Shown here: positions 33,167-43,032 of the stretch, piece by piece
Numbering within the stretch: position 1 is the stretch's first letter
Layout of the letters: each line of letters begins with the position of its first letter
Source: Parafenestella ontariensis
Taxonomy: Eukaryota; Ascomycota; Dothideomycetes; Pleosporales; Cucurbitariaceae
Reading direction: 5' to 3'
Assembly (NCBI GenBank): GCA_021596325.1
Contig: JAKGDA010000012.1
Location: forward strand, 682,001-746,000
Length of the DNA: 64,000 nucleotides
Translations under genes and position numbers: made by a program
Notes under the pieces: generated by a model
Told to the model about the DNA's origin: nothing
Databases searched by the model: none
Seen by the model: the letters and a program-made list of their open reading frames with translations, nothing else

Positions 33167-34659
33167 GCGCTAAAGATTGCAGCGCAGTGTGGTGGTGTGC
33201 ATAGGCTTGCAGAGTCGTTTGACGGAGGCCTCCACAATCTGTTCATCCACCCAATAATACAGTTCACCGGACGCTCACAGGCAGGATACAAGCGACTCTG
33301 CATACCATTACGCCATTTTCCAAGTTAGAGACGCTAGCAATTGTAGTGCATAGCTTTGTTGGTGGTGGTCCTTGGGTGCTTAGGCAGCAGTGGCAAGGCT
33401 GAGCCTTCACCTGCTGATCTGCCTTTCCAACGTTTCTCACCGGTAGCAAGTTAGCCTTCTCTCGTGTACGCTAGAGATTGCCGTGCGCTTACACACTTCT
33501 GGATGTATGCAAACTTATTCTTATTTCAGCTTGCTATTCGTGGGCAAACGGTCAATCGCCACTTAAAATTACGAGGGTTGAACACGAACGATCAAATCCG
33601 TGCGAACCAACGAAATTGTAGTGTCACAACAGTAGTTTGATCGCATGCCTGTAGCCATTGATGCATGTGGGCTCAAGCTTTGCACTGCAAATTCTAGTGC
33701 AGGGGATCAGCTTGCGGGTCGATTCCAGTGCGCCAATCGTCATAGCGATGATACTCGATGACTGCAGAGCCCTTCTCTTCGGCCCTAAAGATTGCAGCGC
33801 AAAATTTCGGTGAAGTCCGAGCCGCATATGCTCTCCTCTTCCAGGCTAAAGATTGCAGTGCAATCCGTCAGCTTCACTTTGCCTCATACTGTGATATGCC
33901 GCTGCAATCAATGTGAGGCAACCAGCTACTCCCAGCCTTGTCAGCCGTGCCCTTTGCCCTCACACCACCAACTGTTCATCGAGTTAGTAGACACCCATTA
34001 CCTAGCAGCGTAAATTGGCATACGTTTCGTTCCCCATCCTAACAGTTCCAGTGATGTTGAAAGATAGCTTTTCACACAGTTAGTTTCCCTTCTTCATACT
34101 GTTTAGAGCATTTGTGAGTTCACTAGGCTGAGGAAACTGTGCAATCGCACAGCAGCATGTCTGTACGTCCTCGCTTAGTAGCAACAATAACAACATCTCT
34201 TCCACGCTAAGAATTGCAGTGCGGGGGACGCCAAAACTTGGCGTGTCGTCGCTGGACTGCCACAATCTTCAACCTGACGAGCCGCATATTCTCCTCTCCC
34301 CCAGGCTAAAGATTGCAGTGCAAATCAATGGATGCCTATAGATTGTACGGAGAATGCAGAGAGACCCGACGGTAGGCAACGAAACCAACCACATCACTGC
34401 ACTCTCTAGTGCAGGGTATGCTCGGTATGCCTATCCTCCGCGCTAGAGATTGCAGTGCAAGTCTACTGCAACAATACCCAACGTAATGTATCCATGCCCA
34501 GTTGCCCCCCATACAGGCACCTAGTTCGTGTTCATCCAATGGATTTCTATCTAACCTTCTCGTATGGATACGCCACGCTAAACAGCTATGTTGGGGGTAG
34601 GACTGTAGCCTTGACAGCCACATTAGTAGGCTTCTTTTCTGCGCTAAGAATTGCAGTGC
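33167..34659 (-). repeat. right cluster of the same repeat (10 copies, 8 reversed)
   Basis: Core copies lie at 33167-33185, 33468-33486, 33682-33700, 33782-33800, 33843-33861, 34204-34222, 34303-34321, 34399-34412, 34440-34458 and 34641-34659. All read as the reverse complement of the left cluster except the third and the eighth, which are near-perfect palindromes. The copy at 33167 has arms GCGCT and AGCGC; those at 33682 and 34399 have GCACT and AGTGC. Several reversed copies are preceded by a pyrimidine-rich tract such as CTTCTCTTC. The copies at 33843 and 34303 share a longer match of about 45 bases beginning GAGCCGCATAT. No gene is supported in this stretch. Confidence 0.85.
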
Positions 34660-35249
34660 AGGCCAATCGACACACGGCAAGCTCCCGTAGCCCCAAATGG
34701 TCAGGGTTGCACGTGATGAGTGCTTGCATATGAAACATATCTTTTCCTCTGTTGATTATGTACGTTAGGACATTGACATTATCTTGCGTACATTGTGGCA
34801 CGCTTCTAAGAGCAATTAGAACGATTACGTTAGGATTAAAAGTAACAACCCACTTCTCACGTATGCGAGGAAAGGAAGGAAGGTACGAACGTGAAATATT
34901 AAGAAAACATCACGAATTTAAGAGCTAAGGGAGGCAGTAACGAGACAAAGACGTGAGCGAAGTATCCAAATTTTGGGATTCTGTAGCATGCATTACTTGC
35001 CGCATAGCTGAGTACCAACTAACTAACCACAATGCACATTCGCACCACCGCGTCGCCACCGTTCATGCATTGCATCGTGTGGTTTCCAAACGCCGTACCC
35101 AAAACGAAATCCCTGCTCAAGGAAAGGAGTCTGAACGCCATAGCCATGAAAAAGAGAAAGTATCCATCAGAAACGCCGAACTCTCTGCCCAATCTCCTAA
35201 TCACAGAGTCTGAGGTCGATGAAGAAGACTCGGTAGACAGCAAAGCTGA
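34660..35249. other. gene-free flank right of the island
   Basis: No supported gene. A forward open frame at 34953-35213 lacks motifs and runs into the end of the Myb-like gene on the other strand. Confidence 0.45.
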
Positions 35250-35965
35250 CTAGACCTCAAAGTCTTCAACCGGACCGCCGTTCGTAAAGGTATGGAAGGA
35301 AAGATCATCCTCATCATCGACAGGCTCAGTCTTCACACGCTTGCGTCCAGTACCTTCGCCATCATCCTCAGACTCAGGCTCTGTGTACGAGGGACGCTTT
35401 CCACGAGCTGCCAATGGAGAAAGCAACTCTTCGTCGTTGTCGGGAAGGCTTCCAGTACCCTCATCTGAGTCCTCAGAGGACTTCATGTCTTTCTGGGGGG
35501 TGGACTTCTTGGGACGAGAGCGCGGGTTCTGCGAGGTCCAGGCCGGCTTCGTGGGAGTGCTAGACACAGTACGCGCGCGCGAAGCGGCAGGCGAAGCGGT
35601 AACGTTGCCATTCGCGCGAGGACCACCACCGTTGCGGATGTTCGTCAGACGGTGAGAAACAGCCTTGGGAGTGCAGTCTGGAAATTGCGCTGTTAGTGAA
35701 GACAATGGTATTTCTAGTCAGGTCGTAGGAGGGGTATGGGAGGCAATGTGAAGGACATGGGGAAGAAGTGGAAATGCGGTACTCACCATCTCCGATCTGG
35801 TCCGCGAGGTACTTGAGGAGAGGGGCAGAGCTCTTGATGTCGTGGAATTTGAAAATTCCCTTGAGAATCTGGTTGTCAAGGTCAGTCAATGCATGGGCGT
35901 GCGGGGTCCGCCGATGTGCATGAGGTACTCACGATCTGGTCTTTCTCGGCGGTCCACTGAACCAT
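35250..35965 (-). CDS. small Myb/SANT-like nuclear protein
   Basis: Three exons on the minus strand, 35965-35933, 35868-35787 and 35677-35250, join in frame to 180 residues. The N-terminal 55 residues (starting MVQWTAEKDQI, then ILKGIFKFHDI and a segment ending CTPKAVSHRLTNIR) resemble the short Myb/SANT-like domain of a family common in filamentous ascomycetes. The rest is low-complexity: Ser/Pro/Lys-rich, then an acidic stretch, a GRKRVKTEP patch that could be a nuclear signal, and more acidic sequence. The function is not known to me; DNA or chromatin binding is a guess from the domain. A 5' UTR intron ending in CATCAG directly before the ATG is likely. Confidence 0.75.
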
Positions 35966-37212
35966 CTGATGGCGGTGAGTGGATTTGTTGCTGCTGGGAA
36001 GTTAGTGAGCTGGTGGATAAGCAAAGAGTTGGAAAGTCTCACGTTGTGTGAGTTGTTGTTTGTCGGCGCGAGACTGAGTGCTCGCGGCGCCGCTGAAGAG
36101 GATGAAGAAAGGGCGTAGTTGAAAAGTCAAATGGCCAATTGATGGTGCGGATTGGAGTGAGGTGGAAGAAGGAAGGAAGGTCGGGGGGAGGGCGGGATCT
36201 TATACCTGGGAGTGTGGGCGGCAGATCCGAGGGGCGAGGTGAAGGTAAAAGTATGGCTCACCACTGGAACTTTCGATGACGCCACTTTGACGCTAAATGA
36301 AAAGACATAGCAGAACATGAAGTGAGAGTGAGAAAAGAGAAAGCGCAGCATTAATCCTGCGCATTGCTTACGACGAGGGCTCAAAGATAGAACAAACGCG
36401 TCGTCATCCTGGAGTTCGCTATGTACATACGGGCGGCGATGGTGGGCCTAAAGGAAACAATACAGCGAGCCTTGGAGTACTGTTGATCCATTCTGTAGCT
36501 TTGATTCAGGTTCTCATGTAACTTACTCCTCCAGACGAGCATTGTTGGCTAAGAAAAGACTGACTCTGCAGAAAGCGACCGGAAAAATGCACAGCAAAGC
36601 CGGGAAGAAGACAGTGAAGTGCGGCACTTCACTGTAACCAAAATGCGAGAGGAAAGCTCAGGCAATGTGAAGGTAACTCCCAACGCAAGCAACGCATTGA
36701 GTCGCAACTCCAAAACATAGTCCCTACCACACAAGTGCCAAGCTTGCATAAGATGCACTCCCTTCTTGTCTAATCCTACACTGTTACGCACATAGCCAAG
36801 GCATATACTTATTCCTGTAAACCTATCCTTAAATCGCACTTCTCAAATGTACCTTTGGACTAGTAAGAGCTTAGGAGGTCATCTATGGGCTTGAGAGGCT
36901 ATTGAATACTTTTTAGTGTAGACTCGCGTGCAGGGAGACTAAGAAAAGGACAATCGGAAATATGCAAGATGAGAGAAGAGACACAAGAAGGAATGATTGG
37001 CTACGGGAATTGAGTGAAGAAAGATTGCCTGCATTCTCAAGGGGACTTCTAGATACGTTTCTGGTGACGCATCACATTGACGGCCTGCTACTATTCCAGT
37101 CTTCCGTCGTACCAAGTCATTTGCGACAAAGCCAAGTTGATCCTCGTCGACTGCCCGATCGAGTCCGCAGAATCACGAGCAGTGCTTTCAACTCTACCCG
37201 GCCTAATTCCAC
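35966..37212. other. gene-free stretch with a perfect 25-base inverted repeat
   Basis: About 1.2 kb without a supported gene. It contains the leader of the Myb-like gene and, at 36611-36635, a perfect inverted repeat listed separately. No other feature seen. Confidence 0.45.
36611..36635. repeat. perfect 12+1+12 inverted repeat
   Basis: The arms ACAGTGAAGTGC and GCACTTCACTGT are exact reverse complements around a single G. It lies in non-coding sequence. Function unknown: it could be a dimer-binding site or a hairpin. Confidence 0.85.
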
Positions 37213-38227
37213 CTAAATCTTTTCATTGTGCAACTCTTGCACCTCCCCTTCTTCCTTATGTCGAACCCTACCCTGCTTGTTCTCTTCTCTCTCTCCCTCC
37301 GTGTCAGACGTGTCGATGACTGACATTTCAGAGTTCTCGGGAGGCGCCGTGGCTTCGCCGGTATCCTCACCCGCATCTTGCCCGTCTCCTGTCTTCGACG
37401 GTTCACCTCCGGTGTCTGACAGCTCAATGCCCTCCACATGTGTCCATCGCTTCTTCTGATGCCACGCGCACCAGAGCTCCAAAACACCCGGCTTATTCGG
37501 GTGCCCGATGAGGAACTTCAACTCCTTAGGTATCGGAAACAGCTTCTCTTGGAAATCTTGCTTGTCTCGCTCCTCCTCATTCATCGTGGGCCTCTTCTCC
37601 AGCACCTCCGCCTCTCGTACAAAGTACTCCGCCCATTTGATCTCGTATCCAAACACGGTCTCTCGTCGCCAGGGCCTGCGCGCCTTAGTGTGCAGCTCAC
37701 TGCCTGGTGGCGAGTTTTCAGCTTCAGTTTTGAGGTCGTCTAGCACGAGAAAACATATGTCGAGGGTAGAGACATCGATGGGATTAGCGGCTGCGTGTTG
37801 GAGCCAGAGCTTGCGAAGGCGGTTCACGACGTTTTCATACGCGACTTGGGGTATCAGCCCACAGGGAGGGAGATCTGTGCCGAAGAGGGCGGGCACTGTA
37901 CCGCGCTTAGCATAGCAGATTAAGAAGGGAGAAGGAATATACTATTTGGCAGTAATCTGGCCTCGTCTTCGGGGCTGATGTCGGGAATATCGTCGACGGA
38001 CCTGATATTTCTGTTAGAGGAGGCTGTGGTACTGTCAACGTCGGAAGAAGTGTCTGACCAGTCATCATCTTCTTCGAGGCCTTCACTGATGTATCAGCGT
38101 TACTTCTACCCAAGCTTCGCGGTATGGGTATCTTACCTTGTGGCTCCGTCTCTCCGCGCGCCGTTGCCGGGGCCGCGCTACGGCTCAGCAAGGATGATAG
38201 CCATGAGCCACCACCGCGCGTAGTCAT
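37213..38227 (-). CDS. unrecognised acidic protein
   Basis: I do not recognise this protein. Exons 38227-38137, 38080-37943 and 37895-37213 join in frame to 303 residues. The second exon was started after GTGAAG because only that frame continues into the acidic segment EEDDDWSDTSSDVDS. The middle is more ordered, with VAYENVVNRLRKLWLQHAA and WRRETVFGYEIKWAEYFV, and a HQKKRWTHVEGIEL block near residue 225. The C-terminus is acidic and ends near EVQELHNEKI. No signal peptide or membrane segment is visible. It is transcribed in the same direction as the next large gene. Acidic tails of this kind are often nuclear (inference). The first splice acceptor is the least certain part. Confidence 0.6.
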
Positions 38228-38639
38228 CTTTAGCGATAGTGCGTTAACGTGTTGATATTGTGTTGACGATAGAAGAATGTAAATCGTAAGGCTGTGGAGA
38301 TGTAGTGGTTGAGTAACGAAGTTGGTTTGCGACTGATGAATGAGAGAGGCAGGCACGCTGGTGGGAGGCAGGCAATCAAAGCGTTTGTTCCTGCCTGAAC
38401 AAGCACCCCCGAGCATGTGACGTAATTGTGTGAATGTGAAAATAACAAGCGCTAGCGGGTGAGGACGAGAGGAACTTTGAATGAGGAGAAAGTTGCTGCC
38501 ATTACCGTAGACAGCGTGAAGTTGCTCAAGAAGCGTTACGACGGAACTCTACAAGTGTATCATGATGGTATGCTTCCCTTTCCCGCACCCAATCCCATAA
38601 TCAAAGCTGTCGTGATATCCAGCAACAGTGTCAAATTAC
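38228..38639. other. gap upstream of the acidic protein gene
   Basis: About 410 bases with the promoter of one gene and the 3' end of the next. No supported feature. Confidence 0.45.
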
Positions 38640-40931
38640 TTACTCTGAGCGCGCAACACCAATCTCCCCCACATCCTCCCCTCCATCTTCAGCGCCAGTC
38701 CCACTCCTATTCCTACTCCTATTCAAAATCTCCCTCTCCCCAATCTGCCTAACCTTCTCTCTACTCTCCATACGCTTCAACTCCTCCGTCCAATCCTCCT
38801 CATCATCCTTTGAAACGCTCAGACTACTCTTTGACCGAATATGCTGGTGACGTCGAACCGTGTCGTGGAGAGAAGATTTACTGTTCTCACGTCGATGTCG
38901 TTGTGGAGACAGGGAGCGTGACGGCGACGTAGATTCAGTGTTTGTAGAGGTTACCTGCTCCTGGGAGGTAGAGGTCTGACGGCTATGCATCTCGGAGAAC
39001 GAGGGAGGCAGTGGAATCAACCCCGTAAACCGCTCCCGTTCATAGAACGACTTCGAGCGAACTGGAGACCGTCGTGTCGGCGTCGTCGGTGTGGGAGGAA
39101 TTTCCAAAAGCTGAGGAGCTGGAGCAGCATCAGACGTACTAGTCGCATGTATCTCCGCCATACTCTCAGCAACCTCCCTCTCCCTTCTCGCAGCAGTCTC
39201 GCACTTCCAACTAACCACCGAAGCGCTTGAATCCCCCCGACTATGCTGCAGATTCAGATCTCTCAACGCAGGATGCACATCCTTCAACGAAGACGCCACT
39301 GAATTCCTCTTCTCACGCAACTCCGCCCTTTTCGCTTCCATCTTCTTCAGCTCGTGTGCCCAGTTGGTCAAGTCTGTGAAGCTGGGCCCTTGGTGTCGGA
39401 AGCCTTTGTCCTCGGGACTGACTGCTGCAGGTGTTGGGTTGTCTGCATCATCGTCATCATAATCTTCTTCTTGTTGTTCGACCAAAGTGGTGGAGATGCT
39501 AAGATTTCTGCGTTTGCCTGTTGCGTGGCTGGTGCGCTTTAAGCCGCAGTCGCTATTGTTGTTGGAAGACGGACTACCCGCTCTAAATCGAAGTGCAAGA
39601 CTGTGCGGAATCGCGGGACTTGGACTCATGCGCTGAGATACACTGGTTTCTCTACTCCTTGTAATGACGTCGGAGGAAGTAGTAGCGGTCGTTGCGCTCG
39701 AGCGCGGTGAACCGATTGGATTCTCCTCCACTATCGATTCAAGATCTCCGCTCACTTCCCGCTTGATACTGCGTAGGAAGTTGCTGTAGTCGTATCCTTG
39801 GTCTTCGTCGCTGTCTACACTTAGGCTGTCGCCTTCAATCTCTACCATACGCTCTGTGTCATCGAGGATCTTCACCGCCCATGCGAGCTGGAGCGCCTGG
39901 TCGCTGAGCTTTAGCTCTTTGCTTTTGCGTCGACGGTGGTTCATGCGGAGGAGGTCGCGCTGTGCGTCTAGTAGAGTGGTCATCTCTAAAGTCTTCTCGT
40001 CGACTTGGAGCCATGTATCTATGTCGAGCAGCTCAAAGGTGTTTTTGATCGAGTATTGCTGAACTGCTGCTGCTTCTTCCTCCGCAAAGCGCTCCATCTT
40101 CTTCGGAAGTTCCGTATCGAGCTGCATCTGAGGCTTGAGCTGTCTCGAATGTAGCGTAAACTCCGCACCGTACAACTCATCCTTCGGCTTGACCATAGAA
40201 GGGTGGACGTAACCCTTGTCGCTGAGAGTCGAGTATATACTCAATCGGCTGGCGCAGATCTTGAGCGCCATGCTATCGACATCACGCTTCAGCTCTACGT
40301 ATGCTGCTTTTCCTTCCGGGTCCTGGGGCACAATCGGTGACCATGGTTCAGCTCCTACGGCAGTGACTGGAGTTTGCGGGACAGAAGTCTGGGCCTGCGC
40401 CGCGAGCTTTCCCCAGAAACCTCCTTCGGCAAATGCGTTGCCCGTGGGAGTAGGAGATAGTGGTGTGGCTGGACTTGAAGACACAATGTCCCAGCGTGCT
40501 CGCGGTGTAGGCGGTATGGCATGCCGTGACAAGTGTAGATTAGCGGAGGCGGTGTTGAGTCGTTGGAGAGTGTTAACTCGCGGTCGCTGGCCGACTAACG
40601 GTACGACCGGGGCTGATGAGCTGCTTATTGGCAGAGACGGTCTAGCGGGAGTAACTGGTTCCAGTTCATGTCCACTTTGGAGCCGCAAGTTGTCTTCTTG
40701 CGCGATCTGCGCGAGTCCCTCCATGACCGGCTTCCACTTGACTTCAGCGAACCGCTCCTTCCAGACTGCTAGACCCCGAAGGGCCTGCTCTCGCTGCTCG
40801 GCGCCACCGAGGCCTTGCAGAGCAGCGCAGACGTGCGACTTCTCTAGCCACCCGTCTGGCAACTGCTGTTGCTCCTCGGCGGCGCCGATGCGCAGAAGCG
40901 CCTTAGGAACCCTAGTCTCTTCGGATTCCAT
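38640..40931 (-). CDS. unrecognised large low-complexity protein
   Basis: An intronless frame of 763 residues that I do not recognise. The first 90 residues look folded (LLRIGAAEEQQQLPDGWLEKS and WKERFAEVKWKPVMEGLAQIA). After a Pro/Ser linker, a second ordered block around residues 205-370 is rich in charged helices (ELKRDVDSMALKICASRLSI, NTFELLDIDTWLQVDE, LSDQALQLAWAVKILDDTER). The C-terminal half is disordered, Ser/Thr/Arg-rich, with a short coiled coil (HELKKMEAKRAELREKR) and many Ser-Pro sites, suggesting regulation by phosphorylation. No signal peptide or membrane helix. A cytoskeletal or signalling scaffold is possible but not supported. The start is the only ATG that precedes the first ordered block. 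Confidence 0.75.
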   Translation of the reverse strand: MESEETRVPKALLRIGAAEEQQQLPDGWLEKSHVCAALQGLGGAEQREQALRGLAVWKERFAEVKWKPVMEGLAQIAQEDNLRLQSGHELEPVTPARPSLPISSSSAPVVPLVGQRPRVNTLQRLNTASANLHLSRHAIPPTPRARWDIVSSSPATPLSPTPTGNAFAEGGFWGKLAAQAQTSVPQTPVTAVGAEPWSPIVPQDPEGKAAYVELKRDVDSMALKICASRLSIYSTLSDKGYVHPSMVKPKDELYGAEFTLHSRQLKPQMQLDTELPKKMERFAEEEAAAVQQYSIKNTFELLDIDTWLQVDEKTLEMTTLLDAQRDLLRMNHRRRKSKELKLSDQALQLAWAVKILDDTERMVEIEGDSLSVDSDEDQGYDYSNFLRSIKREVSGDLESIVEENPIGSPRSSATTATTSSDVITRSRETSVSQRMSPSPAIPHSLALRFRAGSPSSNNNSDCGLKRTSHATGKRRNLSISTTLVEQQEEDYDDDDADNPTPAAVSPEDKGFRHQGPSFTDLTNWAHELKKMEAKRAELREKRNSVASSLKDVHPALRDLNLQHSRGDSSASVVSWKCETAARREREVAESMAEIHATSTSDAAPAPQLLEIPPTPTTPTRRSPVRSKSFYERERFTGLIPLPPSFSEMHSRQTSTSQEQVTSTNTESTSPSRSLSPQRHRRENSKSSLHDTVRRHQHIRSKSSLSVSKDDEEDWTEELKRMESREKVRQIGEREILNRSRNRSGTGAEDGGEDVGEIGVARSE

Positions 40932-41327
40932 GTCAATAAACTTGGTAATATGGCAGAGTTGAGAGGTTGAGATGGGAGTGTATTGAGGGTATTGTCGCGC
41001 ACGCCAGAGTTGGAGAACTACTTACTTTTTGAGGAGCGAGGAGCCATTCCGTGCCCTTTCACAGCCTTTCAATTCACGTGAAAAGATAGCGGGGCTTCCC
41101 TCGGATGGTGTTGCAGTGGAAGTTGAGTCGAGGTTGTGGGTGCCTGGCGGGCGTTGATACTTTTCACTGTCGTGATAGCATCAAGAACATCATGACGACA
41201 AACAAACGCACAACTCGAAGTGAATGACAGTTTTGAGAAGATGGTAATATTGGAAGTTTTCAAGTGAAACGATATGGAAATGCTTGTCTAGATGAGGTAT
41301 CCAACTCCACCAATGCAGATGCAACGT
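40932..41327. other. gap between the low-complexity protein and HOM3
   Basis: About 400 bases with the promoter of the upstream minus-strand gene's neighbour and the HOM3 3' end. No supported feature. Confidence 0.45.
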
Positions 41328-43032
41328 CTAGTCTAAGAAAGTAAAAAGATTCGTATGAACAACATTGAGAGCGCGGTCGGCTTCACGCTCCTCAATGACG
41401 CAAGATATGTTTATCTCACTGGCGCCTGCAAGATTGTACGTTAGCGACTTGCTCTTAATGACCTTGGAATGATATACGTACCTTGCGAGATCATCTCGAT
41501 ATTGATATTGTTCTGTCCCAGCGTGCTGAAGAACTTTCCGCTAATGCCAATCATGTTCTTCAACTGCTTGCCGACCAAGCTCACAATAGCCATGTCGGGC
41601 ACAATATCAATGGTGCCCAACTGACCCAGGTCATTGACCGCGCCCTGGAGATCCTTGTCCTGGATCCTATACTCATCCTCGCCTCCACCGCTAAGAAGAG
41701 CGGACTCGGAGTGCAGCGCCATGGAGACATGGACCTCAGAGGAGGAAATGAGGTCAACGGAAAGGTGCCACCTGTCCAAAATGCTGAAGATGTTCATCAG
41801 GAATCCGTGAGCACGGGTGCGCTTGTTGCTGTGCACGTTCAGCACAACAATGTTGTGCTTGATGGTGACGGCGGTGGGTCGCTTAGGACCCGAGAGTCGA
41901 GTGATGAGGCTCGAGGAGCGAGTGCGGAAGAGTTTCGGATCCTTGAGAGGAGCGTGGTTGTCGATATCGGATATGTTATCGGGGAATATGATGGTACCGG
42001 CGTTGCGCGGGTTCATCACGTTCTTGATACGAATAGGGATGCGGGCGCGAATGACCTGCTCCATGGTGAACGGATGGATAACCTCGGAACCGTAGAAGGT
42101 CAACTCAGCGGCCTCGGAAGGCGTAACGGTAGGTAGCAGTGCGGCCGTGGGGACCTTACGAGGATCGGCTGTGAAGATGCCATCCACCTCCTTCCAGACT
42201 TGAAGCTCCTGGGCCTGGATACCGACAGCTACCAAAGCAGCACACAGATCCGTGTATCCACGTCCGATGGAGTTCAAGATGCCGCCCGGGACACTGCCAA
42301 AGTAACCCGTAATGACCGGGACCTTGTCGCCGCATGCTTCCACCTCTTGACGCAGTGCTTCAGCCAAATCCTTGTAGAACTTCTCATTCAATCCCCCCTT
42401 CGTGGGCGCATTGAACTTGACGACGTCGCTGAGATCGACATATTGCGCAGGCGTGCCGCGGTCATTCAAAAGCGCAGCCATATACCGGCAACTCAGCTTC
42501 TCGCCCTTGCTGACAATTTTATCCTCGGCGCGGTTCGTAACCTCCTCGAGATGCTGGGCAGACTCCAAGATCTTGACCAGGCTCGCGCACTCGGCATTGA
42601 CCTCCTCCGTGAACGCAGCCAGAACCTCCGGGTTCTTCAATATGTCCTTGCCAGCCTGGATGTGGTCGGTACGAATCGCTTCGACAATCTCGTCATAACC
42701 GCGGTGGTTGGGTTTCTCGGCAGCTCGAGCAGCACGAAGGAGCCTGTTCGTGGTTCCCTCGAGCTTGGTATTGTTGCTGCGTGCGGAGCAGACTATAGCG
42801 GCGCGATTGCCCCTGAGGCCAGCTCTGTAGGATGTCAGTACATTGGTTCCTGCCTTTCGTGCTATGCGCCGTGGGCTGGGTCGTACTTGACAATGCCCGC
42901 TATGTTCTCCGCAAATTTTCCGACACTCGTACCGCCAAACTTAAGCACCACCCATCCTCCCGGCAAATGCTTCTCTTCGGTGTGAGCTATCCGCTCGGAC
43001 TCGTGCTTGTACCCGTTGACGTATGCGGACAT
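41328..43032 (-). CDS. HOM3: aspartate kinase (first step of threonine/methionine synthesis)
   Basis: Three exons on the minus strand, 43032-42887, 42824-41482 and 41425-41328, join in frame to 528 residues, the usual fungal length. The ATP/substrate motif KFGGTSVGKF lies near residue 30. Further family blocks are VVCSARSNNTKLEGTTNRLL, GYFGSVPGGILNSIGRGYTD and EVDGIFTADPRKV. The C-terminal part holds two ACT domains with SISGKFF-type and NINIEMISQGASEINIS-type sequence; in fungi this region mediates feedback inhibition by threonine. The enzyme phosphorylates aspartate to aspartyl-4-phosphate in the cytosol. The last intron must be removed to complete the second ACT domain; reading through it gives a false stop. 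A possible Gcn4/CpcA site lies about 165 bases upstream. Confidence 0.95.

Noticed and set aside
22383..34659. CRISPR-like array from the short repeats
   Set aside because: Spacing is irregular (about 60 to 400 bases), copies are imperfect and orientation differs between clusters; the genome is fungal.
22383..34659. Complete autonomous transposon
   Set aside because: No transposase, reverse transcriptase or integrase motif was found, and I could not find matching terminal inverted repeats or a target duplication.
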